Shown piece after piece: positions 47,862 through 58,467 of a stretch of DNA of 64,000 bases. The notes beneath the pieces are model-generated. The model was not told where the DNA came from. It did no database searches and was given only the letters and a program-made list of their open reading frames with translations. The DNA is from Pegoplata infirma (taxonomy: Eukaryota; Arthropoda; Insecta; Diptera; Anthomyiidae). Both the position numbers and the translations under genes were made by a program. The first letter of the stretch is position 1. Every line of letters starts with the position of its first letter. The stretch spans positions 288,753,530 through 288,817,529 of the forward strand of contig OY992536.1 in assembly GCA_963921195.1 (NCBI GenBank), given 5' to 3'.

Positions 47862-48240
47862 GGAACCAGTCGCAGAGTCAATTCCGTTCTAAAATAGTTT
47901 TGAAGTTTCCATATAAAAACGAAAAACAAAATAAATTTTTCGGAATGAATCACTTCCATGCAATTCAACTCCACTTTAATTTTTGACATATTCCACTTTC
48001 GAATGGAATTGAGTCAGTGACATGCCCCAGTGTTATCTTTAGTCAAAAAACGCAGAAAAATATTATGTCGGGGATTTTTTTTTGATATCCCAGTCGGCAA
48101 AAAATATAACCCATGACATACTGCTGACTCTCCCTTTATAAAATTGCTGACATCTCATTCAATTTTTAAAAAATGTCACCAATGACATGTAAGCCATTAT
48201 TCAGCGGTTGTTTAGTCGGTGTTAGCCGATACTAGTGGGC
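47862..48240. mobile_element. Third copy of the GTCACAGACTCAATT MITE and an adjacent inverted repeat fragment
   Basis: 47862-48028 is a shortened copy (GCAGAGTCAATTCCGTTC at the left, GGAATTGAGTCAGTGACATG at the right) of the family at 2830 and 10136. 48090-48240 is the inverted relative of the sequence near 43703-43870, with ATTGCTGACATCTCA and CAGCGGTTGTTTAGTC. Confidence 0.6.
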
Positions 48241-48725
48241 AATGTAAAATTTCGCTGAAAATTTTGAAATTTTAGTTTCTGAAATTTTTTTGGATATATA
48301 ATAAGTTTCGTGAATGTGAATCAACGTCAGTGTGAATGAATCTTGCGCGAGTGCACGTGAGTGGGAGTTGTATTAAATTTACTCAAGTGATTGTGAGTGA
48401 GTCTGAGTGTGAGTATAAAAAATATGCTCATGAGAAAGTGTGCGTGATTCAAAAAATTCCTGTCGTGAGCTTGAGTCAAAAATCACTCATGCGCTCATCT
48501 CTACTAAATATGACCAAGTAATTTTTGCGTGTACGTAAGTAACCGCTCTGGGTTAATTGTAGTTATAAAAAAAACTGAATTCGCTTAAACTAATTGCAAC
48601 CAACAAACCGTTACTTTTCCATAAAAAGAAACAAAAGAATAAAGAGAAATAATTAATATACAAAAATTCTTATATGTAATAATTAGACCAAATTCGTCAA
48701 AATTATAAAAAAAAAACTAAAAAAT

Positions 48726-50561
48726 ATGACTGCAAAATCTTTAAATCATTTACGAGTAGTTGTTAACATTAACGATGACAATAATAACGATGTTTTAAAT
48801 TACAACTATCTTAAAAATGTTACATTTAGAAATTCCAACCTTACATGTGGTGCACAAAAACGTAATATTATTGCTGCAGAAAAAGTAGAACTACCTTCAC
48901 CACCTATACGATCCATGAAATTGCTAAACAACAACCAGGACGGCAATGATAATTTAAAGGCTCAAGTCTTGCTGATTGATGAAAAAACATTACAGCTGAA
49001 CTTATTATCAACCAATGATGAAGGTCGTCCCTTTACTGATATCTCACATAAAATGCATTTCGATTATGTTAGTCATGCTACTATTAATACGATCAAATCT
49101 GAATTGGCTATAATTATGGATGAGTTACTGTTGAAGCATAATAATGCTAGCATAATGCGTTTTACTAACACTAAACAGGAGGAATTGGATATAAACATAT
49201 TTTTCGATATATTTGTAACCTTTTTAAATAAGAGAATTTCTCTTCAAAAATATAAACTTCAATATCTTAAACTAGAATGTCAAGCCATTGCAGCCAGTTT
49301 GGGGGCAGCGGAGTCTAAAAATACTAAGGAAAAAGGTTGTACTATGCCAGAAAATCTAGCTGGTCTAGAAGAAATGGATGATGAAAATTTAATTACTAAC
49401 TGTAATGCAACAAAATTTATATCTATTATATTTCATACTATAAACGAATTAAAAATATGGCTTTTAAATAAATATCATATGAAAGTTAACGATTACAAAG
49501 GACATGAGAAATTAAATTTTACCTTTTCAGTAGTCGATCATCAGCAAAATTTATTTAAAGTAAAATTATCCCTCTTTAATATCTATTTGGATTTAATGAA
49601 AACCGAGGAGCGTAATCATTGGCATTCGTATATGGATCATATGGGTGAGGGATGTCAAGGACAAGATTGTAATTTTATACATTCTGGTTTGACCATATCA
49701 CTATCGCCTCATATTGAAGGTATATTTAGTAAAAATTGTTTATTGCTATTTAATGTACCAAACGATTATTTAACAATAGCAACAGATACTATAGAAATGC
49801 TACAAATGGCTTATACGGTAGTTAAGAATAGAAAAACAAAACAATCAATTTTACAAAATATAAAAAATAATCTAAATCGTCGTACGTCCTTATCCTCTAC
49901 AGATTGTACAAAATGCGCATCTTCATCCAATAAACAAAAAATAAATAATCTCACCGTAAATCATCATCATAATAAATCAAGACGCTCTTCTCTACCCCTC
50001 TTAAGTGTTAATTCACCAAAAGGTGTAACAATATCGGAACCATCACATAATAATCTAAAACATTCTACCGTTATTACTAGATCTCCAATTACAAATAATT
50101 TATATTCGAAGAAAGATTTTCATTCTCTCAGTTCTTGGTATCATAAAATAGATCAACGTTTTACCAATGTTTGTTCTATGCGTGAAAAATACTTTAGTCG
50201 TTATTTTGAATTCAATATTCAAAAAATTTCAATGAATATTCATAATATGTTTGAATCACTTGAATCTTTATATATTCAACAAACTGAAGATTGTGTAATA
50301 AAATTACAGAATGATCAATTAGAATTACATGAACTATTTGAAAGATATCACAATGCTGGTGTTTTATTTCAGCAGTTGTCTCAGGATATTAAGGATTCGA
50401 AATTTGAGGAAATTTTAACAATCTATTTAGAAACAAAAATGTTTGATTTAAATGAGCATGCTGCGAATCTTAAGAAAAAGCAATTACAATTATGTCAACA
50501 ACAATTAAAATTTGATTTCAATAATATAAACACAGATTTAGAATTAGAGATGGTTAAATAG
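48726..50561 (+). CDS. Unrecognised intronless 611-residue protein
   Basis: This is a single open frame of 611 codons in a very A/T-rich region, starting MTAKSLNHLRVVVNIND. I do not recognise the family. Visible features: an Asn-rich N-terminus; a SPPIRSM proline site; a probable helical segment about 120-205 (IKSELAIIMDELLLKH onward); a central region with a Cys/His-containing stretch (WHSYMDHMGEGCQGQDCNFI); a basic Ser/Asn-rich linker (about 375-470, with RRTSLSS and SRRSSLP kinase-type sites); and a long charged helical C-terminus (about 485-611), probably coiled coil. No signal peptide or membrane segment is apparent. Codon use is A/T-rich like its neighbours. Absence of introns in a region of long introns could mean a retrocopy or a gene with introns only in its 5' UTR. 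A poly(A) signal follows. Confidence 0.8.
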   Translation: MTAKSLNHLRVVVNINDDNNNDVLNYNYLKNVTFRNSNLTCGAQKRNIIAAEKVELPSPPIRSMKLLNNNQDGNDNLKAQVLLIDEKTLQLNLLSTNDEGRPFTDISHKMHFDYVSHATINTIKSELAIIMDELLLKHNNASIMRFTNTKQEELDINIFFDIFVTFLNKRISLQKYKLQYLKLECQAIAASLGAAESKNTKEKGCTMPENLAGLEEMDDENLITNCNATKFISIIFHTINELKIWLLNKYHMKVNDYKGHEKLNFTFSVVDHQQNLFKVKLSLFNIYLDLMKTEERNHWHSYMDHMGEGCQGQDCNFIHSGLTISLSPHIEGIFSKNCLLLFNVPNDYLTIATDTIEMLQMAYTVVKNRKTKQSILQNIKNNLNRRTSLSSTDCTKCASSSNKQKINNLTVNHHHNKSRRSSLPLLSVNSPKGVTISEPSHNNLKHSTVITRSPITNNLYSKKDFHSLSSWYHKIDQRFTNVCSMREKYFSRYFEFNIQKISMNIHNMFESLESLYIQQTEDCVIKLQNDQLELHELFERYHNAGVLFQQLSQDIKDSKFEEILTIYLETKMFDLNEHAANLKKKQLQLCQQQLKFDFNNINTDLELEMVK

Positions 50562-50768
50562 AAAAAAATTTATTATGTATTTAAAAAGAGAAAAAAAAAA
50601 ATTGTAAGTGCTAAAGAGAAAGGAACAAAATCCACTCTGTAGTACAGAGTACTCAATTATTGTGAATTAGGCTTAAGGTTAATTTTAAATAATTTGATTT
50701 ATTAAATTTTTAATTGATTATAAAAAATTATTAAAAAATTTTGACTTTAAATTAATATCTTTTAACAT

Positions 50769-50774
50769 AATAAA
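50769..50774 (+). terminator. Poly(A) signal AATAAA after the 611-residue gene
   Basis: AATAAA lies 207 bases after the stop at 50561 and fits a short 3' UTR. Confidence 0.5.
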
Positions 50775-50979
50775 GTTTTAAGGATGGTGTCTAAAAAAAA
50801 AAGAAAATGAGAATTTCTGTATTTGTTTAGGAACCAAAAAGTTCTGTTCCAACTCGAAATAGTTATCAATATAATTCATTTACAATTGGAGAGCCTTCCT
50901 TTTATTACCAAATAATTATTAAAAATTTTGAGCAACCAATTTCCCAGAAATTTGTTCACAAATTTTTTTTTTTACGAAA

Positions 50980-51830
50980 AACATTTTATACCCCCAACCA
51001 CAGAAAACTCACTTTGTCAATCTTTGTGTAACGCATTAAAATATTGGTCTAGGGCACCATAAAGTATATTTATAATATTGGTTCTTGATCGATTTTTTTG
51101 TAAGGGAAATTCGACTTTTTGAACTTGTTGCCAATAGCATTAAGGTTGACTTTCAATTTATAAAATACTAGGGAAGTACCAAAATACACTTTTTTACCCC
51201 CCTTAGAATCGGAATTTCGAAAAAGTACTTTTTCAGAATTTTTCCCGTTGTTGGAACTAACATTGTAATATATTTTTGTAGGACCTTAATTTAAAAAAAT
51301 TTAGAAAGTACCAAAGTACTTTTTCTTACCACTTTTTAGCCTTAGGAGTCCGAATTTCCAGAAAGTACTTTTTGGGAATGTTTTTCCGTTAGAGGATCCT
51401 TTTCAGAAATTATAAAAAGTACCAAGGTGCTCGCTTTTTAACCCCTTAGAATCGGTATTTCGAAAAAGTACTTTTTCAAAATTTTTTTCGTTGTTGGAAA
51501 CAACATTGCAAATTTAAATTTTTTTGTAGGACTTTAATTTCAAAAAATATAAAAAGTACCAAAGTACAATTTTTCACCCCTTTTTACCCTAAGGAATCCG
51601 AATTTCCAGAAAGTACTTTTTTTGGGAATTTTTACTATGAGAGGATCCTACATTCCAATTTTCGAATTAATAGGATTTTTTTTGTTCGGAAAAAATAAAA
51701 AGTACCAAAGTACTCGCTTTTTCCCCTTTTTCAACCCTTCGTTTTTACCCCTTAAAATCAACATTTCCAAAAACCCAGCCCAGATATGTATTCCGGGAGG
51801 TGAAACTACAATCCAAATTTCAAGACTCTA
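50980..51830. repeat. Dispersed repeat remnant, then ~243-bp tandem units with GTACC/GTACTTTTT motifs
   Basis: 50980-51110 has the TTTGTGTAACGCATTAAAAT and GATCGATTTT blocks of the GTCCGTCTG-type repeat. From 51200 the order CTTAGAATCGG, TTTCGAAAAAGTACTTTTTC, GTAGGAC, AAGTACCAAAGTAC, GAATTTCCAGAAAGTACTTT, GAGGATCC occurs twice with a period of about 243 bp, followed by a partial third unit. Confidence 0.65.
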
Positions 51831-52501
51831 GCTTCAAAGGTTTGGGCTGTGGGATTATGCGTGATTAGCATGTCAGTCAGTCATCAGTCAGTCACGTAAC
51901 TACTTTATATATATAGATTATCACAGAAGTTTTTTTAAGTTGTAATTTAATTCTTAACTCCGCTGTCAATTTAAGTCTTTTAGATTTTTTGTTTTTGCAG
52001 AAAAGATTATTTTTCATCTGGCAACAAGTCAAAACAAATAATAAATTCAACAAAAAATTGATTTCGACTTTTTTCCTACAAAAGGTCGATTAAACGACTT
52101 TTCGTATATAGAACCCTTCGGAAAGTTTTAGAAAGTTGAGGAAAACTAAAAACATAAAAATTTAGAAAAATTCGGAAAATTTAAAAAAATTCAGAAAAAT
52201 TTAATATAATAAGGAAATTAAAAAATAAATTGGAAAAACTATAAAAAAATTTAGAAATGTTAAAAAAAATATCAATTTTTTTTTAAATTAATAAAGAAAC
52301 TATCAAAATAATGCCAGAAAATGCAAAAAACGATTAAAAATCAGGAAAATTAAAATCATTCGAAGAAAAACAAGGAGAAACAATCAGCTTTACCACAAGA
52401 AAATAAAATAAATTTAAAATGAGCTTTTAATTTTATTTCCATACAAATTGTTTTTGTTTTTAAAATCGACTTTCAAAAAACGTATTGAAAATTTGAAATT
52501 T

Positions 52502-54063
52502 CCCAGCAAAAAATAAACGAAGTGGTTCAAAAAGAATTAGTGGTTTCACTACATACAAAGTAGCGATAGGTGCCGAACTTCATATTCCGTAGGAAGTACT
52601 TTTAAAATCACTTCCAAAAATGCTACAAAATAACAATAAAAACATCTTTCACCAGTTCTTTGCTTAATGATTTTGAAGTACCTTTTTCATATGTTCTTAG
52701 GAATCAAATTTAATCACCACAACATATGAACTTCTTTTTCAACTGAAACAATTAGAATGAGGGTAATACACGAAGTATGCAATTTTTTCTACGTCCAGCT
52801 TCAAATAGATTTAGGTTTTGCAAAAATGGTGACAAAATTTGATAATGGCATTTCATTTCTCTTTATTTAGAGCTTAAAAAATCGAAAAGACGAAAATCGA
52901 TTATTGATAAATTTTTTTAAATTTCATATCTTATATCAAAAAAAGTTGGTCCTAAATTAAATAAATACATTTACGAACTAAAGCGGATGTTGCTGCATCA
53001 CATTATTAAAGATTGTTTAAGCTTTTTAGAAAATTGAGGTATAGGCTTGTGGTCAAAACAAACTTGTGAATCAATTCGCCGTGAATTTTTATAGTTTTGT
53101 AATCTCTATAATTGCTCCTTTTTTAATTCGAAGTATATACGTTTGATTATCAATGAAATTAATTTTTCTATCACGTAAGGTTTTTAAGATACTCGCGTTT
53201 GAATATTGAAATATTTGGGTCTCCTCTGTAACGTATTCTTAAGTTGCTTAAACACAATAGTACTCGATTTAGTAAAAATAAGACATCTTTATTCCAAATC
53301 TGGTATCCAAATTTTTCTATCGCGTACTGTTTTTGAAATATTGGCGTTTGAAAAACTAAAACTCTACTGTTACGCACTTATATTCTTTATAAATCACTCT
53401 AAAATTTTCAAACGCGAATACCTCAAAAACAGAACATGCTTGAAAATTGTGGATTGCAGTTTTGGAATCAGGATGTCCATTTTATATGAAATCAAGTCCT
53501 ATTTTGTGGAAGCAACGTAAGAATACGTAACAGTGGACCCCTAAAAGTGATTTTTTTACTTTTTAACAGCGAATATTTTAAAAACGGTACGTGCTAGAAA
53601 AATTTGGACGGTAGATTTAGAAGCAGGAGACCAAAATCTATAAGGACCAGTTAGAAATTTCACTGGAAGGTTTTTGCTATCGAACAGTGTTTTTAGTGTA
53701 AATATTACAAAAAAAATACTCTTAGAAAAATAAGTGAAAAAAGAACTTCTAATTTAGAAGTTCTAAATCACCAAATAAAAATGACATAATCACATCCAAA
53801 ATGCCAAGAAATATGTACTTCTAAAGAAGTGATGAAAAAAGTGCTTCCAAAAGGTGAAGTTATATTAACATCCGGATCACTACTTCAGAAGTTGTGATAA
53901 AAACACTAGTGATGTATGTTATACTTAAGTGTCAATAAAAAGAACATACTTTGTGTGTCACGCCCATATTAAATTCATCAATGTTTCAGTTAAAGAAGAA
54001 GTACATCTGGTTCATAAGTTGTGGTGAATTTTGTAGTGAATGGTAAGCTCTTTTTTTGCTGGG
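52502..54063. mobile_element. 1.56-kb element with CCCAGCAAAAAA termini
   Basis: It starts CCCAGCAAAAAAT and ends TTTTTTTGCTGGG. Subterminal repeats GAAGTACTT, AGAAGTG and CACTTC recur near both ends, and the middle (53160-53640) has three or four degenerate units with CGCGTTTGAA and TTTTGAAATATTGG blocks in alternating orientation. No transposase is readable. The termini resemble the 242-bp MITE at 28301-28542. Confidence 0.6.
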
Positions 54064-54820
54064 TTAAAATAAAACTTTTGTTAAAATAGACTTTTTGTTT
54101 TCTTGTGGTAAGGGCCAATGGTTTTAATTCCTCATACATAGCTTAAAACTCCACATTAACTTATAGTAGTACTTTTGAACATATATGTATATAACTAATT
54201 GCTGATGATAATAAAATATAATACCAATAGTTTTCCCTTGCATAAATACCTTACATTTTTTTTCATTTCGAACATCTGCTTTTTGTAAATTTTTTTTATT
54301 AAGAACAAATTCAAATGCTTTTGAAATCATCTAGGAATATCTGAAAAGAAAAAAAAAAGTGGTAAACATTATTATTTGTATAGGCATATTATAAAAGGCC
54401 TTAATATATTTATATAATTTTATTTCTTTCAAATAATAAATAATTTAAAATAAAAAATAAAAATACATACAAATTATTTATGTATTTTGTTTTTCTTCAT
54501 TTAAACTTTAGATATCATCTTTGTAAAGACATAAAACCCTACTGAATTCATGACTTATCTAAAAAAAACAAATAATAATAATAAAAAAAACTATAGTACT
54601 TTTTTTTAAGACAAAGTGCATAAGTGCGTCGAATTGTGCATTGTATTGTAATATAAGATAAATTTACAAAATATGTATATAAATAAGAAATAATTTAAAA
54701 AAAAAAAAACACTTTTATAGCTGCATTCGATGCCCTAGATTGACACTCAGTAAGGAAAAAATATAAAACGATTTAAAAAAAACAATAAAAAAACTATACA
54801 ATAATAATAATAAAAATATA

Positions 54821-55495
54821 CAGATGCGGTCAAAAAAAAAATAGCACCAGCTGCGTTTTTTTTTTTAAATTTATTTAAGTGGTATAAGACGAGTTTTTGC
54901 ATGGGCTGGTATTGGTCGAATTTTTGTATAGGCCCCAAAATGTTTAATTATAATTAAAATTTGTATGCCACCCTGATTGGCCGGTTTATATTTATTGCTT
55001 TGAAACAGTTTTAAATGGTATCGAAGGAGTATTTGAATGGGTCCAGGTTAAAAATGCCTTATAATAAAAAAAAAATAAGCCAGGGCTTCTAAAAACACTC
55101 AAAATTTATTTTCAAGTAGTTTGTGGGATCTAATTGAATATCGGGTGTGAGAGGATTGAATAGGGACGAGGATCCTACTCCGTTTACGTTGAGTACGATT
55201 ATAAAAGATATCTTCAACCTAAATATAAAGCCGCGGATATTTTAAATTGTAAGTTTCGTAGGGCCAATAATTTTAAGTTTGGATTATATTGGGGCTAATT
55301 CAAAACAGAATAATTCATTGTTGTTGAGCCAAAAAAAGCTCATATTTCAAACTTCATTCAAACCATACCAGACATACCGACGGAAATAGTTTTATCGACT
55401 CACAAAGTTATTCTCTGTCTATTTGTATACTAAATCCACAGAACGGTGTAAAGTGTATATAAACGCAATTGGTGCTATTTTTTTGTTTGGCACTG
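54821..55495. mobile_element. 675-bp Tc1/mariner-like element with TA flanks
   Basis: The left end CAGATGCGGTCAAAAA, then ATAGCACCAGCTGCG, is matched at the right end by the complement of CAGTGCCAAACAAAAA, then ATAGCACCAATTGCG. TA flanks both ends. The length is about half that of a full Tc1 element and no transposase frame is intact, so it is a deletion derivative. Upstream, 54064-54820 is plain A/T-rich DNA. Confidence 0.75.
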
Positions 55496-56396
55496 TACAT
55501 GCACTATTGTTGAGTAAATTACACCATTTCCAATTTTATCAAAACAAAACAAAAAATATTAAAAATTTAATTTTATTTTTAAATTAATTTTACCCATTTA
55601 ACAATTTCGTAAAATAGGCAAATCGTAGTATAAGTAAAAAGTATTTCAATAGCACTTTTTAATAAAAAGTACCAACAATTTTTAACTTTTTATAAAAGGT
55701 ACCAAAGTTGTACACTTTTAAAAAGAACATAAATACTAATAATATTTTTAAATAAAATTATAACTTTTCTTATAATTATATATAATTATATAAAAGTACT
55801 AAAATATTACAAATTGCCAAAAAAAAGTTTCAAAAAGTACCCAAATAGCACTTTACATAAAAAAGTTAAAAAAAAACTTTTTAATGAAAAGTACCAAAAA
55901 AGTATTTTTAATAAAAAGAACTAAAATTGTATTTTTCATAAAAAGAACTAAAATTGTATTTTTTTAGTATAAGTAAAAAGTACTACAATAGTACTTTTAA
56001 GTAAAAAGTACCAAAATAGCGCTTTGTAATAAAATATACTAAAATAGTACTTTTTAAAATGTACATAACTACTATTTTTTAATAAAAATAGGACTTTCTT
56101 CCAAAATATTTTTAATAAAGTAAATTAAGTTTTTAATCGATTTTAATCGACAAAAAATGGATCCATTCATTAAAAATACCTTTTTGGTACTTTATAATTA
56201 AAGTACTAAAATAGTATTTGTTCCTTTATTTTAATAAAAAGTACAAAAAGGCACAAATAAAAAAAAAATAAAAGTACCAAAAATAGTAGTTTTTCGTAAT
56301 AGTACTAAATAAATACTTTTTCATAAAAAGTACCCAATAGCACTTTATATAAAAAAATTCCGAAAAACACTTTTTAATAAAAACTACTAAAATAGT

Positions 56397-56647
56397 AATG
56401 GAATTCACGTCAGAAATTTTAGTCTTGCAAAATTGCGCAATGTCAAAATTGCAACTTTTTTTGCTTGTTTCTTTGTGAATAAAAGCAATTGTATTTATAT
56501 TAAAATAAATTGCAAATCTTTTCTTGCAACTACGCATCATATAAAAGGTATTAGACAAATAAAAATTTTATTAAAATTTGTTTTTTTAAAAAAAGTTGCA
56601 ATATTGCACTGTTGCAAGGGTCAAAAAATTCTGAAGTGAATACCCTG
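56397..56647. mobile_element. ~250-bp MITE, copy 2 of the 5493 family
   Basis: It shares CACGTCAGAAATTTTAGTCT, GCAAAATTGCGCAATGTCAA, GCATCATATAAAAGGTA and GTTGCAATATTGCAC, in the same order as 5493-5752, and ends AAGTGAATACCC. Confidence 0.75.
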
Positions 56648-56895
56648 AGTATTTTTTTTAAATAACCAAAATTGTATTACTTTAGTATTACTGAACAGTA
56701 CCCAAATAGCACTTTGTATTACTGAACAGTACTACAATAGTACTTTTTGGTTAAAAGTACCAAAATAGCACTTTTTTACAAAAACTAACTGAGTTGTACC
56801 TTTTTAAAAAGTTCATAAATATTTTTTTTTTATAAAAATAGAATTCTTCTTCCAAAATATTTTTTTTTAATAAAAAAAAAACAAATATTTTTAAA

Positions 56896-57141
56896 TTGAT
56901 TTCAATTAATAAAAAAAGATCTCAAAGCGATGTTACAAGGCAATCCCTCGACTGGACCCCACAGGGAACCAGAAGAAGAGGCCGTCCATCCCATACATGG
57001 CGTCGGCAGCTGGAAAGTGAAGCCATCAGAGCTAATAAATCTTGGAACGAGCTTAAGCACTTAGCATTAAATAAATCTAGTTGGATTACATTTATTGAGG
57101 CCCTATGCCCTTTGGTAATTTTAATAAAATCATTGACATAG
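56896..57141 (+). mobile_element. 3' fragment of an RTE-like non-LTR retrotransposon
   Basis: The 81-codon frame contains SLDWTPQGTRRRGRPSHTWR followed by SWNELKHLALNKSSW. This is the well-known signature closing many non-LTR (notably RTE-type) reverse-transcriptase ORFs (W-x-P-x-G-x-R-x-R-G-R-P-x-x-T-W-R-R). Upstream domains are absent and the copy lies within the GTACC repeat field. It is 5' truncated and not functional. Confidence 0.7.
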
Positions 57142-57228
57142 TACTTTTTACTTTATTTAATAAAAAGTACCAAAAAAGCATAAATAAAAAAAAGTACCAA
57201 TAGTAGCATATTTTTGTAAAAGTACTAT

Positions 57229-57661
57229 AAGGCGTGTTTTTTTCGAGTTTGTTATAAACTTTCCATACAAATTTAAGTAGATATACACTTGATAAGTAGG
57301 GATATTTATATATTCTAAAAAGTTAAGTATTTATAAAAAGTGGGGCCAAATCTTAAAATTTTCGTTTTTGTCAATTACCAACATTGTTCTTTATGTCGAA
57401 AAGTCAAAAAAATAAAAAAATAAAATTCCAAAAATTAGTTTGATTATTTTAAATTCTTTACAAAAAATAGAAAACTATTACAATAATTTTATTAATTCTA
57501 TAAATTCAATAAAAAGAAATATTTTTACATTAAAATGAAGTGATACCAAGTACATTTTAGAAATTAAAAGTGTTGCCAGAATTTTCGTGATAAGTAGTGA
57601 TACGGTTTTTTTACTAGTAGTTATAGTTATACATAAAAAACTCGAAAAAAAAACACGCCTA
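57229..57661. mobile_element. ~430-bp element with AGGCGTGTTTTTTTCGAGTT termini
   Basis: AGGCGTGTTTTTTTCGAGTT at the left is complemented by ACTCGAAAAAAAAACACGCCT at the right, flanked by TATA and ATAAT. Subterminal GATAAGTAG motifs occur near both ends. The interior is A/T-rich and non-coding. Confidence 0.65.
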
Positions 57662-58467
57662 TAATAGTACTTCTTTATAAATATTTACAAAAAACAATGA
57701 AATAAAATAACTTTTTTTGTTGCCTTACTTTTATTAAAAGTACCAAAGAAATATTTTTGGTACTTTTTAACAAAAAGTTCCAAAAAATAATTGTTTTCAA
57801 AGGATAGTACTTTTCAGTAAATAGTACTATAATATAGTACTATAATACATTTAAAAAAAAACCTTTTTATAAACAGTATCTTTTGGTACTTTTTATAAAA
57901 AAGTCTTTGTTGTTGCAACTTTTCCTACTGTACTACTTTGGTACTTTTTTTTTTTAAAAATAGTACACAAATAATAGTTTTTAATAAAAAAAGTTTTAAA
58001 ATAGTATTTTTTAATTAAAAGTACAAAAAAATAGTACCTAAAATTGTACTTTTCAGTAAATATTACTACAATATATATAACATTTAAACAAAAAAATATA
58101 AAAATAGTACTATTTGATCAAAATTTATTTCTTGGTTAAAAAAAAAATTAATTTGATATGAAAAAATGAAATGAAAAACATTGAAAATGGTGCCATATAC
58201 TCAACAAATATACAACTTTTTTAAAGTCATAAACAAAGATTCATATAAAGTATCATTGAAATGATATGTGCAAATACTTAATGATGTAGAATTGCTAAGC
58301 AAAGCCTTAAAAATATGTATTTCTCCCTATCTCTCTTTATCTATTTATATATAGCTAACTGTGTCACACTACACTATATTTAAGTTTTTTGTTTGTTTGT
58401 TGTATATAACTAATAATAAAAAATTATTAATCAATTAGTTAATGGAATCCCTTTAGTACTCAAACTT

